From NCBI GenBank assembly GCA_019057595.1, contig DXJI01000036.1, forward strand, positions 1 through 20,492: DNA of 20,492 nucleotides. Reading direction: 5' to 3'. The position numbers were made by a program, and so were the translations under genes. Below, one piece after another: positions 13,862 to 20,492 of this stretch. The notes under the pieces were generated by a model. The model saw only the letters and a list, made by a program, of their open reading frames with translations. It did not search any database and was not told the DNA's origin. This DNA is from Candidatus Thorarchaeota archaeon. GTDB taxonomy: Archaea; Asgardarchaeota; Thorarchaeia; Thorarchaeales; Thorarchaeaceae. Every line of letters starts with the position of its first letter. The first letter of the stretch is position 1.

Positions 13862-13946
13862 AGTGGACCCCCACTGAATCTGTTCTAAACTCGAGTAATA
13901 TTATGTTAGAGTGTCATCGATAGAGGATATAAGACCGTAAAGTCAT

Positions 13947-14699
13947 TCAGAGTGGACTACTGTCCTTCCATAGAGACTCAAAGTAGGCTCGGGCCATTAA
14001 TGCAAACAGACTGGCGCTTGAATAGATGCCCACAAACTCTGTATCTGAGTCCCCTCCCGCGAGCATGATCAATGTCTGCAACTCGTCTATGACAAGTCCC
14101 ACACCAAATACCCTCTCCCTTGTTCGAACCTCAAAGTGTGAAGGTATCAGCGGTTTGATAGTATCAGGAACACTAGAAGTCAGGATACGAGTGCGAGCTT
14201 TCACAGAGAGCACATTCTCAGCGACGGTTGTCAGATCCTCCATATCAAGACCCAATCCTGGAATCGATAGAAGGACTTCCTCCTTTACAGACTCGAGCAT
14301 CTCCACAGCCTTTGACAGGATAGCAGCACGACCATGCATCACATAGACGTCCCTAGTCGTGACCTTGGTCTCCTGTTCAAAGAGTGGTTGGAGCTCATCT
14401 ACTACGAGTCGGCTGGATTTCTCAATTTTTTGTTCCCAGTCGAGACGTATCACTCGGACCACTTCAGTGGGAGACTTTGCAACGTAAATGGTTGGGCGAC
14501 CTCTCTTGACAATGATGAACTGTTTATCCTCAAGCCTACCCAAGACATCATAAATTCGAGAGTAGGGGACCTTCGACTTGGCCGAGATGTCTGATGCACC
14601 CATCTGTCCTCCACCCACTAGAGCAAGATAGGCTTGTGTTTCATACTCTGTGAGTCCCAGCTGCCTGAGGGCTTTGAGAGTTGCATCAGTTACTGACAT
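13947..14699 (-). CDS. TrmB-family transcriptional regulator
   Basis: A 250-residue DNA-binding protein. The N-terminal winged helix spans about residues 5-70 (LRQLGLTEYETQAYLALVG, then ASDISAKSKVPYSRIYDVLGRLE), the signature of TrmB-type sugar-responsive regulators. A short coiled coil at about 85-110 would dimerise it, and residues 115-250 fit the PLD-like effector domain of the family, without the long sugar-binding extension of Thermococcus TrmB. No sugar transporter lies nearby, so its targets are unknown. ATG 14699 faces the divergent small gene at 14822, and the 122-base gap between them could hold its operator. Confidence 0.88.
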   Translation of the reverse strand: MSVTDATLKALRQLGLTEYETQAYLALVGGGQMGASDISAKSKVPYSRIYDVLGRLEDKQFIIVKRGRPTIYVAKSPTEVVRVIRLDWEQKIEKSSRLVVDELQPLFEQETKVTTRDVYVMHGRAAILSKAVEMLESVKEEVLLSIPGLGLDMEDLTTVAENVLSVKARTRILTSSVPDTIKPLIPSHFEVRTRERVFGVGLVIDELQTLIMLAGGDSDTEFVGIYSSASLFALMARAYFESLWKDSSPL

Positions 14700-14768
14700 C
14701 GTTGGTCACTTGCAAAAGCGTCGTCTTCAGTCTTAAGGCTTGTCAAGTTACAAATAGAAACGAGAGCG

Positions 14769-14777
14769 TTTTTATTT
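14769..14777 (+). promoter_or_regulatory. TATA-like box for the small Cys-rich gene
   Basis: TTTTTATTT lies about 45 bases upstream of TTG 14822 and predicts transcription from near 14800. The GGGGGA ribosome-binding site is at 14809-14814. The box is in the gap shared with the divergent TrmB-type regulator, which may act here. Confidence 0.5.
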
Positions 14778-14821
14778 CACGATGTTACGTTTCCACTTCG
14801 ATTGAATCGGGGGAATGAACT

Positions 14822-15043
14822 TTGGACCTGAAGAAATCTAGAAACCGACCTGTTGTTTCAGAGAAGTTAGCTGCCATGAGGAAGTGTGAAACATGCTATT
14901 TCTGTGTAGACACGAAACGTGTCGGTGGATCAAGCTGGTGCCATTGTTCAAATGTTGCGAGGTCTCAAGAAACAACAGTGGCTATGTCATGGGTGAAGAG
15001 TGAACTGAATCCTACCTGCTGGCGCAGGCCAGAATCACTTTGA
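14822..15043 (+). CDS. Small Cys-rich protein, putative metal binder
   Basis: A 73-residue protein of unknown function with Cys at 22, 25, 28, 40, 42 and 66 in the pattern CETCYFC ... WCHC ... C. This suggests one bound zinc or another metal. A basic first third (KKSRNRP) precedes the metal site. TTG 14822 is favoured as start because GGGGG sits about eight bases upstream; ATG 14876 is an in-frame alternative that keeps all the Cys. The upstream ATG 14816 is quickly closed by a stop. Its last nine bases overlap the end of the convergent XTP pyrophosphatase gene. Confidence 0.6.
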   Translation: MDLKKSRNRPVVSEKLAAMRKCETCYFCVDTKRVGGSSWCHCSNVARSQETTVAMSWVKSELNPTCWRRPESL

Positions 15044-15592
15044 GTACCATTTCAGAAATTTCTCAAAAGCGTTTGTCCTATGGGAGATACTCACTTTCTC
15101 TTCAAAAGTGAGTTCAGCATATGTCTTTGTAAACCCATCAGGAACAAAGATGGGGTCATATCCAAATCCATCCTCTCCTGCAGGTTTGCTAGCAACGACT
15201 CCAGACATCGTCCCTACAAATGATTCGAGTTGATGACCATCGTAATATCCCACTGCAGTCTGGAACTCCGATACTCGATTTTCATAATCGGTCATAAGTC
15301 GCAGTATTCCTTCATAGCCTATTGATTTGAGTACAATACCTGCATATGACCCAGGGAAACCATTGAGTGAATCGACAAAGAAACCGGTGTCATCTACCAC
15401 AACCGGTTTTTGAATGGTCTCAAATGCAACCTTAGCAGCTACTCGGGCAATCTCTTCTATACTCTCAGAACGAATCTCATATTTCTCAAGGGTGGTTGTG
15501 TCAAACTCGACGTTGTACTTCTTGAACAAGGGTGTGAGTTCCTTGAGCTTGTGCTGATTCTGTGTAACAAGAACGAGTCTATCCCTTGACAT
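15035..15592 (-). CDS. rdgB: XTP/dITP pyrophosphatase (Ham1/RdgB)
   Basis: Removes non-canonical purine nucleoside triphosphates (ITP, dITP, XTP) as monophosphates, protecting DNA and RNA from deaminated bases. The 185-residue protein has the family's T-x-N-x-x-K opening (TQNQHK, 10-15), VVDDTGFFVDSLNGFPG at 65-81, GFGYDPIFVPDG at 142-153 and SHRTNA at 170-175. The length is typical. Its ATG lies 14 bases inside the end of the LLM oxidoreductase gene, so the two are coupled, and the M20 peptidase gene leads the same run. Its 3' end overlaps the small convergent Cys-rich gene. Confidence 0.94.
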   Translation of the reverse strand: MSRDRLVLVTQNQHKLKELTPLFKKYNVEFDTTTLEKYEIRSESIEEIARVAAKVAFETIQKPVVVDDTGFFVDSLNGFPGSYAGIVLKSIGYEGILRLMTDYENRVSEFQTAVGYYDGHQLESFVGTMSGVVASKPAGEDGFGYDPIFVPDGFTKTYAELTFEEKVSISHRTNAFEKFLKWYSK

Positions 15593-16703
15593 ACGCCAGG
15601 ACCTCTTTCATTATCTTGTAAGATGACCGAGTCTTTTCCAAATCGAACATGCCAGTCGAGTTCCAAAGAATCATGTGCTCCAAACCATTTCGAGCATATT
15701 CCTCTAATTGTTTGATCATAGACTCAGCGTTTCCACACATGTAGAATTCTCTCAACACTTCCATCGGTACCTGTTCAATTGCTTTGAGCGTGGTTTCTCG
15801 ATCATAACGCATTGGGATGTAGTCAATGAGCGAGTGAAAGTTCTCACCAAATGGGTGTGTATGACCCAAGCGTTTCCATTCGCTCCCTGGAAGTAGTAGT
15901 GCAAATGCTTTGGCAATCGGGGTTTCCATCATCTTCTCACATTCAAAGATATCACTGTCCAAGATGCACCAGTTCCAGAGTGCGGCTGTGAATTCACCAG
16001 TTCGGTCTTTCTTCTTTCTGTGATTCTGAATGACCTTCAGGCGTTCTCCGTAACTTTTTGGATTGAGTATTGTCGGAATCCATCCATCGCCATATTCTGC
16101 TGTGAGCTCCAACATCTTGGGTCCGAGAGATGCAATCCAGATTGGTGGCGGTCTGTCCTCAACAGCAGGACGTAATGACATCACAGCATCCTTCAGCTTC
16201 CAGAAACGACCATCATAGTCAAAGGGCTCATGGGTCCCCCATACAAGTCTGATTATTTCAAGTGCCTCTCTCAACTTACCTACTTGACCAGAATAGTTGA
16301 GACCATAGGGTTCGACATTCTCAATCTCACCTGCACCAATTCCGAAAATCACTCTGCCTTGACTAATGTGGTCCAATGTGAGAAAGGTCTGCGCTAGAAG
16401 AATCGGATGGCGCCGTAGGGGTTCAGTGACTGACGAGATCAATTTGACGTTCTCAGTTACTGCCGCACAGGCACCCATGATAGTAGCAAGCTCATAGTAT
16501 GTGTGTGGTGACTGTTGAAAGAAAGCCAAGGGTGTGATATCATGAGTCCAGATCTGTTCAGGTACAAATCCTGCAAAATGATCTGGAAATGCCATGCTGT
16601 CGTATCCCAGAGTGTCGATGAGTTTAGCACTCTTCAGCGCATTTTCCCATGGTGGGAGAAATGGTCCAGGTGCACCAATCTTTAGATCATGAATGTTGAC
16701 CAT
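15579..16703 (-). CDS. LLM-class (F420/flavin-dependent) oxidoreductase
   Basis: A 374-residue member of the luciferase-like TIM-barrel family. Archaeal members usually use coenzyme F420. Visible family features are GYDSMAFPDHF at 33-43, a strand segment VKLISSVTEPLRRHP, the cofactor-loop-like FGIGAGEIENVEPYG at about 119-133, LREALEIIRLVW, and PPIWIASLGPKMLELTAEYGDGWIP with the family's typical AEYGDGW. It resembles methylenetetrahydromethanopterin reductase and F420-dependent dehydrogenases in layout, but no residue I can see fixes the substrate. ATG 16703 follows the M20 peptidase stop with no gap (TAGATG), and its end overlaps rdgB, so it is the middle gene of an operon. Confidence 0.88.
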   Translation of the reverse strand: MVNIHDLKIGAPGPFLPPWENALKSAKLIDTLGYDSMAFPDHFAGFVPEQIWTHDITPLAFFQQSPHTYYELATIMGACAAVTENVKLISSVTEPLRRHPILLAQTFLTLDHISQGRVIFGIGAGEIENVEPYGLNYSGQVGKLREALEIIRLVWGTHEPFDYDGRFWKLKDAVMSLRPAVEDRPPPIWIASLGPKMLELTAEYGDGWIPTILNPKSYGERLKVIQNHRKKKDRTGEFTAALWNWCILDSDIFECEKMMETPIAKAFALLLPGSEWKRLGHTHPFGENFHSLIDYIPMRYDRETTLKAIEQVPMEVLREFYMCGNAESMIKQLEEYARNGLEHMILWNSTGMFDLEKTRSSYKIMKEVLAYVKG

Positions 16704-17885
16704 CTAACCACACGTCTCTGCAAAGTGGATGAGGACCTTTTTGACCTTCTCAAAGTCCTTTAGATGCATAAATTCGTCAACCCCGTGATAGTTGTTGTCG
16801 TCTGCCAACGTGCCATAACAAACGGTTGGAATCCCATGGGATGTGAAGTAATGACCATCATTCCCTCCTAAGTCTGCTGAAATTGTTATGTCAGGGTCAA
16901 CGGTCTCTTTGACCGCTTCGTGGAAAGCTTTGACATACTTGTCCTCTGGGTCCGAGCCCCAACCAGCATGCTTGGTCTTGAACTCTAGGGATGCCTCCAC
17001 ACCGGTCTCTTCCTTCGCCTTCTCAAAGAACTCCTCGATGTCCTTGACTACATCATCAATTTTCTCTTCAGGAACTGTCCTGCAGTCAAAAGATATCTCT
17101 GCCTTTCCAGGAATCGTGTTGGTCTTGCTTCCAGCATTATAGACTGTCATGGAAAATCGACCCCAGAGTGTTTGATGAGGGCTTCCAGGTGGTGCTGGTA
17201 ATTCAGACACGACCTTGCGACGGATATCAACATAGTCAAGCATGACCTGCATTAGAGGGATTGAAAGATGGATGGCGTTTGCAAACTTGAATGGGTATCC
17301 TGCATGTCCTTGAGTTCCACGAACCGTCATAGTGCCAGAAATCACACCACTAGCACCTGTACTGACATATTCTGGACCAGAGTCAACTACAATGCCGAAA
17401 TCACCGCGGATCTTGGGAGGACCATTCATCAGATAATCTATGCCCCACTCTCCGCCTATCTCTTCGTTAGGTGAGATGAGAATCTTCCAATTCACCTTGG
17501 AGCTACTCTTCTTAATGAGCTCCTTTGCAGAACTTACTGAAGCAACTATGTTCCCCTTGTCGTCACTTACGCCACGGCCATAGGCCTTGTCCTTCTCCAA
17601 GGTGAGCTTGAAAGGGGGTCGCTTCCATTCCTCAACATCACCTGCAGGAACAACATCATAGTGTGTGCAGAGTAGGACTGTTGTCTTTGCTCCGACATCC
17701 ATGGTCGCAACGATGTTTGGCTGAGGAATCCCATCGTTCAAAGAATCAAAAATCTCGACCTTTAGTCCAGCCTCTTCACAATAGTTCTTGATGATTTCAG
17801 CGCAGATTGCGTAGTTCTTCTTCTCGTCACTGTTTGTATCCAGCTTGACTATCTCTCTGAGAAAATCAGTTTCCCATTTGTCCAT
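16704..17885 (-). CDS. M20-family metallopeptidase/deacylase (ArgE/DapE/ACY1 type)
   Basis: A 393-residue di-zinc hydrolase. Ligand motifs stand in order: THYDVVP at 74-80 (His75, Asp77), GRGVSDDKG at 103-111 (bridging Asp108), NEEIGG at 140-145 (catalytic Glu141, ligand Glu142), VVDSG at 166-170 (Asp168) and NYHGVDE with His367. The dimerisation domain lies between about 175 and 290 (RGTQGHAGYPFK). Family members cleave dipeptides or N-acyl amino acids; the substrate cannot be told here. There is no signal peptide, so it is cytoplasmic. It is the first gene of the run with the LLM oxidoreductase and rdgB. ATG 17885 has GGAG upstream. Confidence 0.9.
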   Translation of the reverse strand: MDKWETDFLREIVKLDTNSDEKKNYAICAEIIKNYCEEAGLKVEIFDSLNDGIPQPNIVATMDVGAKTTVLLCTHYDVVPAGDVEEWKRPPFKLTLEKDKAYGRGVSDDKGNIVASVSSAKELIKKSSSKVNWKILISPNEEIGGEWGIDYLMNGPPKIRGDFGIVVDSGPEYVSTGASGVISGTMTVRGTQGHAGYPFKFANAIHLSIPLMQVMLDYVDIRRKVVSELPAPPGSPHQTLWGRFSMTVYNAGSKTNTIPGKAEISFDCRTVPEEKIDDVVKDIEEFFEKAKEETGVEASLEFKTKHAGWGSDPEDKYVKAFHEAVKETVDPDITISADLGGNDGHYFTSHGIPTVCYGTLADDNNYHGVDEFMHLKDFEKVKKVLIHFAETCG

Positions 17886-17935
17886 CTCAACTCATCTCCA
17901 ATGAGGTGTCAGATGTAGAGTATACCTCACTCATA

Positions 17936-18739
17936 TTACTTCTGGCAAGTCTGACAGTAATTGGTCTTGAACCTATTCGCAGTCACTTCTGAAACCCTGC
18001 CACCACATAATGGACAGATGGCTCCTCCTCGGTTGTGAACCATGAGAAAGTCCCGTTTTTCTATCGCAATCTCATCTAGAGACCTCTCAGAAATAACATC
18101 ACGGATGCGAGTTAGGACATTTCGCATCGATTGGTATAGCTTCTCAACCTCATCGTCACTAAGGGTTGGTCGTCTTCGAAATGGGAGGATACCGGCATAG
18201 ACCAGAATCTCATCAGCATATGCGTTTCCAATTCCCTTGACAAACCGCTGGTTCCTAAGCACGTTCTTGATCTGACCTGTGTGGCGCTTGATTCTATCTC
18301 GAAAGACATCGAGAGTAAGGTCCGGGTCCAACGCAGAGGGACCGCGGTCTCCAAACCCAGCGACCTGGGAATAATCTCCCTTTGGCACGAGATAGATGCG
18401 CCCCATCTTTTTCCTGTCGGAATACCAGAGTGTGCCCTCACCTGTATGAACTGAAACCATGTCATAACTCGTTGGCTTCTTGTAACGTGTAATGACTCTG
18501 AACCGACCTGTTAACATTGGATTCACCACGAATTCGTGATTGGTCAGGGACAGAACGAGGAATTTACCATCTGCCCTGACGGAGTCAAACTCTTCGTCGA
18601 CAGCCAAGGACTCGAACTCACTTACTGGTTGTCCATGGACAACAATATGATTGTGGACCACTGTCTTCTTGACCGACTTCCCACTGAGCTCATCTGTAAG
18701 CAAAAGCGCTATGATTTCAAGTTCAGGAAGTTCGGGCAA
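17936..18739 (-). CDS. Fpg/Nei-family DNA glycosylase
   Basis: Base-excision repair enzyme removing oxidised bases and nicking the abasic site. The start is TTG 18739, fixed because the family needs PELPE directly after the initiator; GGTGA lies about five bases upstream. The 267-residue protein has MPELPELE with catalytic Pro2 and Glu3, Lys59 (ADGKF), a NPMLTGRF strand, the helix-two-turn-helix around GIGNAYADEIL at 169-179, and a C-terminal zinc finger with Cys242, Cys245, Cys262 and Cys265, ending a few residues after the last Cys as usual. Fpg and Nei cannot be separated by eye. A TATA-like CTTATC may lie near 18777-18782. Confidence 0.92.
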   Translation of the reverse strand: MPELPELEIIALLLTDELSGKSVKKTVVHNHIVVHGQPVSEFESLAVDEEFDSVRADGKFLVLSLTNHEFVVNPMLTGRFRVITRYKKPTSYDMVSVHTGEGTLWYSDRKKMGRIYLVPKGDYSQVAGFGDRGPSALDPDLTLDVFRDRIKRHTGQIKNVLRNQRFVKGIGNAYADEILVYAGILPFRRRPTLSDDEVEKLYQSMRNVLTRIRDVISERSLDEIAIEKRDFLMVHNRGGAICPLCGGRVSEVTANRFKTNYCQTCQK

Positions 18740-18821
18740 TCTCTCACCAATCTCAAAAAATCAATGTGTGGAACAAGATAAGACAGTTTGCCTCTTCTGA
18801 AATCACAACGACCAAAAGGTA

Positions 18822-18846
18822 CCGAGTCATGTGCAGAATAACTCGG
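18822..18846 (+). repeat. Inverted repeat upstream of the extracellular protein gene
   Basis: CCGAGT (18822-18827) and ACTCGG (18841-18846) are perfect complements with a 13-base loop. The pair sits just upstream of the GGTG ribosome-binding site (18851-18854) of the gene at 18862, in the 122-base gap shared with the divergent glycosylase. It could be an operator or a leader hairpin; chance is possible. Confidence 0.35.
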
Positions 18847-18861
18847 ACTGGGTGTTGAAAA

Positions 18862-19512
18862 GTGGACCATCGTCGGAAACTGCTCATTGTTGTGGTTCTT
18901 ACATTCGTCATCACCCTATCAGGCGGATTTCTGACCGAGTACATCAGACAATCGATAACATATTCATGGGCGATCAATGTGGATGATGAGTTCGTCTATG
19001 AAGTGTCAGTGACTGGAAACGCTACCATGGGCTCACAGATTATTCCACCGCTTTTTGAGCCTATGAACAACACACGTATCATCGTCGAAATCACATCACT
19101 CCCCAACCTGACCCTGATGTACTATGCACATGTTTTCCTTCATGAGGTCATAGAATATCCAAAGACCTATTCGAGGTTTGAAGATGGTTCAACCATTCCT
19201 TCAGAGTTCCGCAATGCAATCAACTCCCATGCTTCATGGAGTATTCTACCTGTTGGAGCCTGGGTTCACCTGGATTCATTATTTCCTGATCAAATCAACC
19301 GTGCGCTACCTAACCACGAGGCATTCCTATCTAGAATGGATTCAGACTCATTCTTCTTTGGATACTGGGCAAATAGAACATACAGTAGGTCAGAGTGGTA
19401 TGGAATAATCGATTTGGAAACGGGGGTCCCGAGTGTCTTGTCCTTCTCAGTGTGGACCGAGGGACAACCTTGGATCCAAAATTACAATGTATTGATGACT
19501 CTTGATAATTAG
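18862..19512 (+). CDS. Membrane-anchored extracellular protein, unknown
   Basis: A 216-residue protein with a basic start (MDHRRK) and one hydrophobic segment at about 7-25, which is either an uncleaved anchor or a signal peptide. The rest is polar, aromatic-rich and predicted to be beta-rich, as expected of an outside domain. Four N-glycosylation sequons are seen at Asn53, Asn69, Asn82 and Asn171, which fits exposure at the archaeal cell surface. There is no Cys after the hydrophobic segment to suggest a lipoprotein, and no known domain is recognised. The start is GTG 18862 with GGTG seven bases before it. It runs convergently into the gene at 19533, leaving 20 bases. Confidence 0.7.
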   Translation: MDHRRKLLIVVVLTFVITLSGGFLTEYIRQSITYSWAINVDDEFVYEVSVTGNATMGSQIIPPLFEPMNNTRIIVEITSLPNLTLMYYAHVFLHEVIEYPKTYSRFEDGSTIPSEFRNAINSHASWSILPVGAWVHLDSLFPDQINRALPNHEAFLSRMDSDSFFFGYWANRTYSRSEWYGIIDLETGVPSVLSFSVWTEGQPWIQNYNVLMTLDN

Positions 19513-19532
19513 AATATATTTTGTCAGGAACA

Positions 19533-20492
19533 TCAAACCAGCCTGTAGTGGCCCGGACGCGGTTCATAGAGGACTCCACTATCCTTCATTCGGGTCAGGG
19601 TCTCTGCAGCTACGTGACGTTCAACACCAGCCTCCTGGGCAATCTCGTCAAGAGTTGGACCAAGAGAGCCTTTCTTACCAGTGTCGAGAGTCCTGATCGC
19701 CTTCAGGACCTTTGTATTGAACCTGTCAAATCGACTTCCTTTGCCCCATTCCTTTTCTACGCCTTCTTTGAGTTCTGTGAGTTCAATGAACTCTTTGAGT
19801 GCGGGTTCTAGTATTTGATTCCACGCAGACTTGAGATCCTTGGCGGTAATCTTTGTTTTCCAGTAAGCCCGTGCAGTAGAACGAGCCAATCGAAGGGTGC
19901 TGAGTGGTCTCCCAAGTGAATCAGCATCAAGGAGGTTGCCACGTGCCATAGAACCATCTTCAAGACCAAAGCTCTCCCGCAATGTTTCCAACCGCGAGAG
20001 AACATGTTCCGTACCTGAGTCGATACTCCGTTTAGAGACCTCAGGCGTCAGTAGCTGAAACGTGATAGCTGCCTTCAGAATTGGTAGTCTGAGTTCAGTG
20101 GGATTCCCTGTTTCTACCCAGAAGTCTTCCGATGCCAGTGCAATGGGGACATCAGGAAGGGATGCTGTATGTGCTTCAGTTAATGCTCCCAGAGAAACCT
20201 CCCTGAATCCTGAGGGGTCTTGACGCTTCACGCAGAGCTGTTCTATCCTCTTCTTCGAGTATGATCCAATGTCAAAACGTAAGAGTTTGGGAGCCTTGAC
20301 TCGGATGCCCCGTATGCTCCTGTATGCTGAAGGTCTACCCCTCATGGCTGGAGGTAGTACATTTCGGATGAATGAGAGGAGTCTTCGCACCTTGGTCTGT
20401 GAGGCAATTGCTTGGATTCCAGTTGTCAGACCTCCGATGCTCTCCTCATATGGTGGACTTGAAACGAAAAGTCGGGCGAAAACCCTCTTACT
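19533..20492 (-). CDS. Winged-helix protein, 5' end outside window (MCM C-terminus-like)
   Basis: The reading frame stays open to the window edge, so at least 319 residues are present and the start is missing; the GTG at 20390 is probably internal. Near the C-terminus a segment PLSTLRLARSTARAYWKTKITAKDLKSAW resembles in pattern the lid after the ATPase core of MCM helicases. The last ~60 residues form a winged helix (LDEIAQEAGVERHVAAETLTRMKDSG), finishing in YEPRPGHYRLV like MCM tails. No Walker or arginine-finger motif is visible in the part present, so it could be a diverged MCM-like protein or an unrelated DNA-binding protein. Confidence 0.55.
   Translation of the reverse strand, partial: SKRVFARLFVSSPPYEESIGGLTTGIQAIASQTKVRRLLSFIRNVLPPAMRGRPSAYRSIRGIRVKAPKLLRFDIGSYSKKRIEQLCVKRQDPSGFREVSLGALTEAHTASLPDVPIALASEDFWVETGNPTELRLPILKAAITFQLLTPEVSKRSIDSGTEHVLSRLETLRESFGLEDGSMARGNLLDADSLGRPLSTLRLARSTARAYWKTKITAKDLKSAWNQILEPALKEFIELTELKEGVEKEWGKGSRFDRFNTKVLKAIRTLDTGKKGSLGPTLDEIAQEAGVERHVAAETLTRMKDSGVLYEPRPGHYRLV

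Noticed and set aside
1..20492. Mobile elements, phage genes or CRISPR array
   Set aside because: No transposase, integrase, regularly spaced repeat or target-site duplication was seen; the gene content is chromosomal housekeeping with a few unknowns.

Overview
The window is a compact, gene-dense stretch of an archaeal chromosome. Archaeal ancestry is shown by the gene content and order: archaeal-type adenylate kinase, a DUF106 membrane insertase, eL34, CMP kinase, eL14 and Cbf5 in the classic post-secY order; the uS13-uS4-uS11 block; an archaeal RNase P RNA; TiaS; and a tRNA-Ser whose intron sits at the archaeal 37/38 position in a bulge-helix-bulge fold. A ~295-residue protein ending in a complete Ras/Arf-like small GTPase domain, together with a double cross-brace zinc protein, points to an Asgard archaeon, possibly Thorarchaeota-like. 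That lineage is an inference. I see no mobile element, phage gene or CRISPR array.

Layout. 1-3961 (+): adkA, DUF106, a small two-TM protein inserted into the conserved order, eL34, cmk, eL14, cbf5. 3975-4361 (+): RNase P RNA with its own TATA-like box. 4376-5358 (-): a four-TM unknown and the rRNA aminocarboxypropyltransferase Tsr3. 5439-7036 (+): a tandem treble-clef zinc protein translationally coupled to tiaS. 7064-8567 (-): rps13-rps4-rps11, with no rpoD following. 8729-10027: an unknown (+) convergent with the small GTPase (-). 10165-10285 (+): intron-containing tRNA-Ser(GGA). 10339-14699 (-): asparaginase, tRNase Z, a large duplicated winged-helix protein and a TrmB-family regulator. 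14822-15043 (+): a small Cys-rich protein. 15035-17885 (-): M20 peptidase, F420/flavin LLM oxidoreductase and XTP/dITP pyrophosphatase as a tight operon. 17936-18739 (-): Fpg/Nei glycosylase. 18862-19512 (+): a membrane-anchored glycosylatable extracellular protein. 19533-20492 (-): the 3' part of a winged-helix protein resembling an MCM C-terminus, cut by the window edge.

The first half works as an RNA-maturation and ribosome island: pseudouridylation (Cbf5), tRNA 5' processing (RNase P RNA), rRNA acp-modification (Tsr3), tRNA-Ile2 wobble modification (TiaS), ribosomal proteins, nucleotide kinases and, further on, tRNA 3' processing (tRNase Z). The second half is mixed metabolic, regulatory and DNA-repair content. 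The best candidates for undescribed biology are the GTPase with Arg at the catalytic Gln position, the double cross-brace zinc protein coupled to TiaS, and the internally duplicated regulator.
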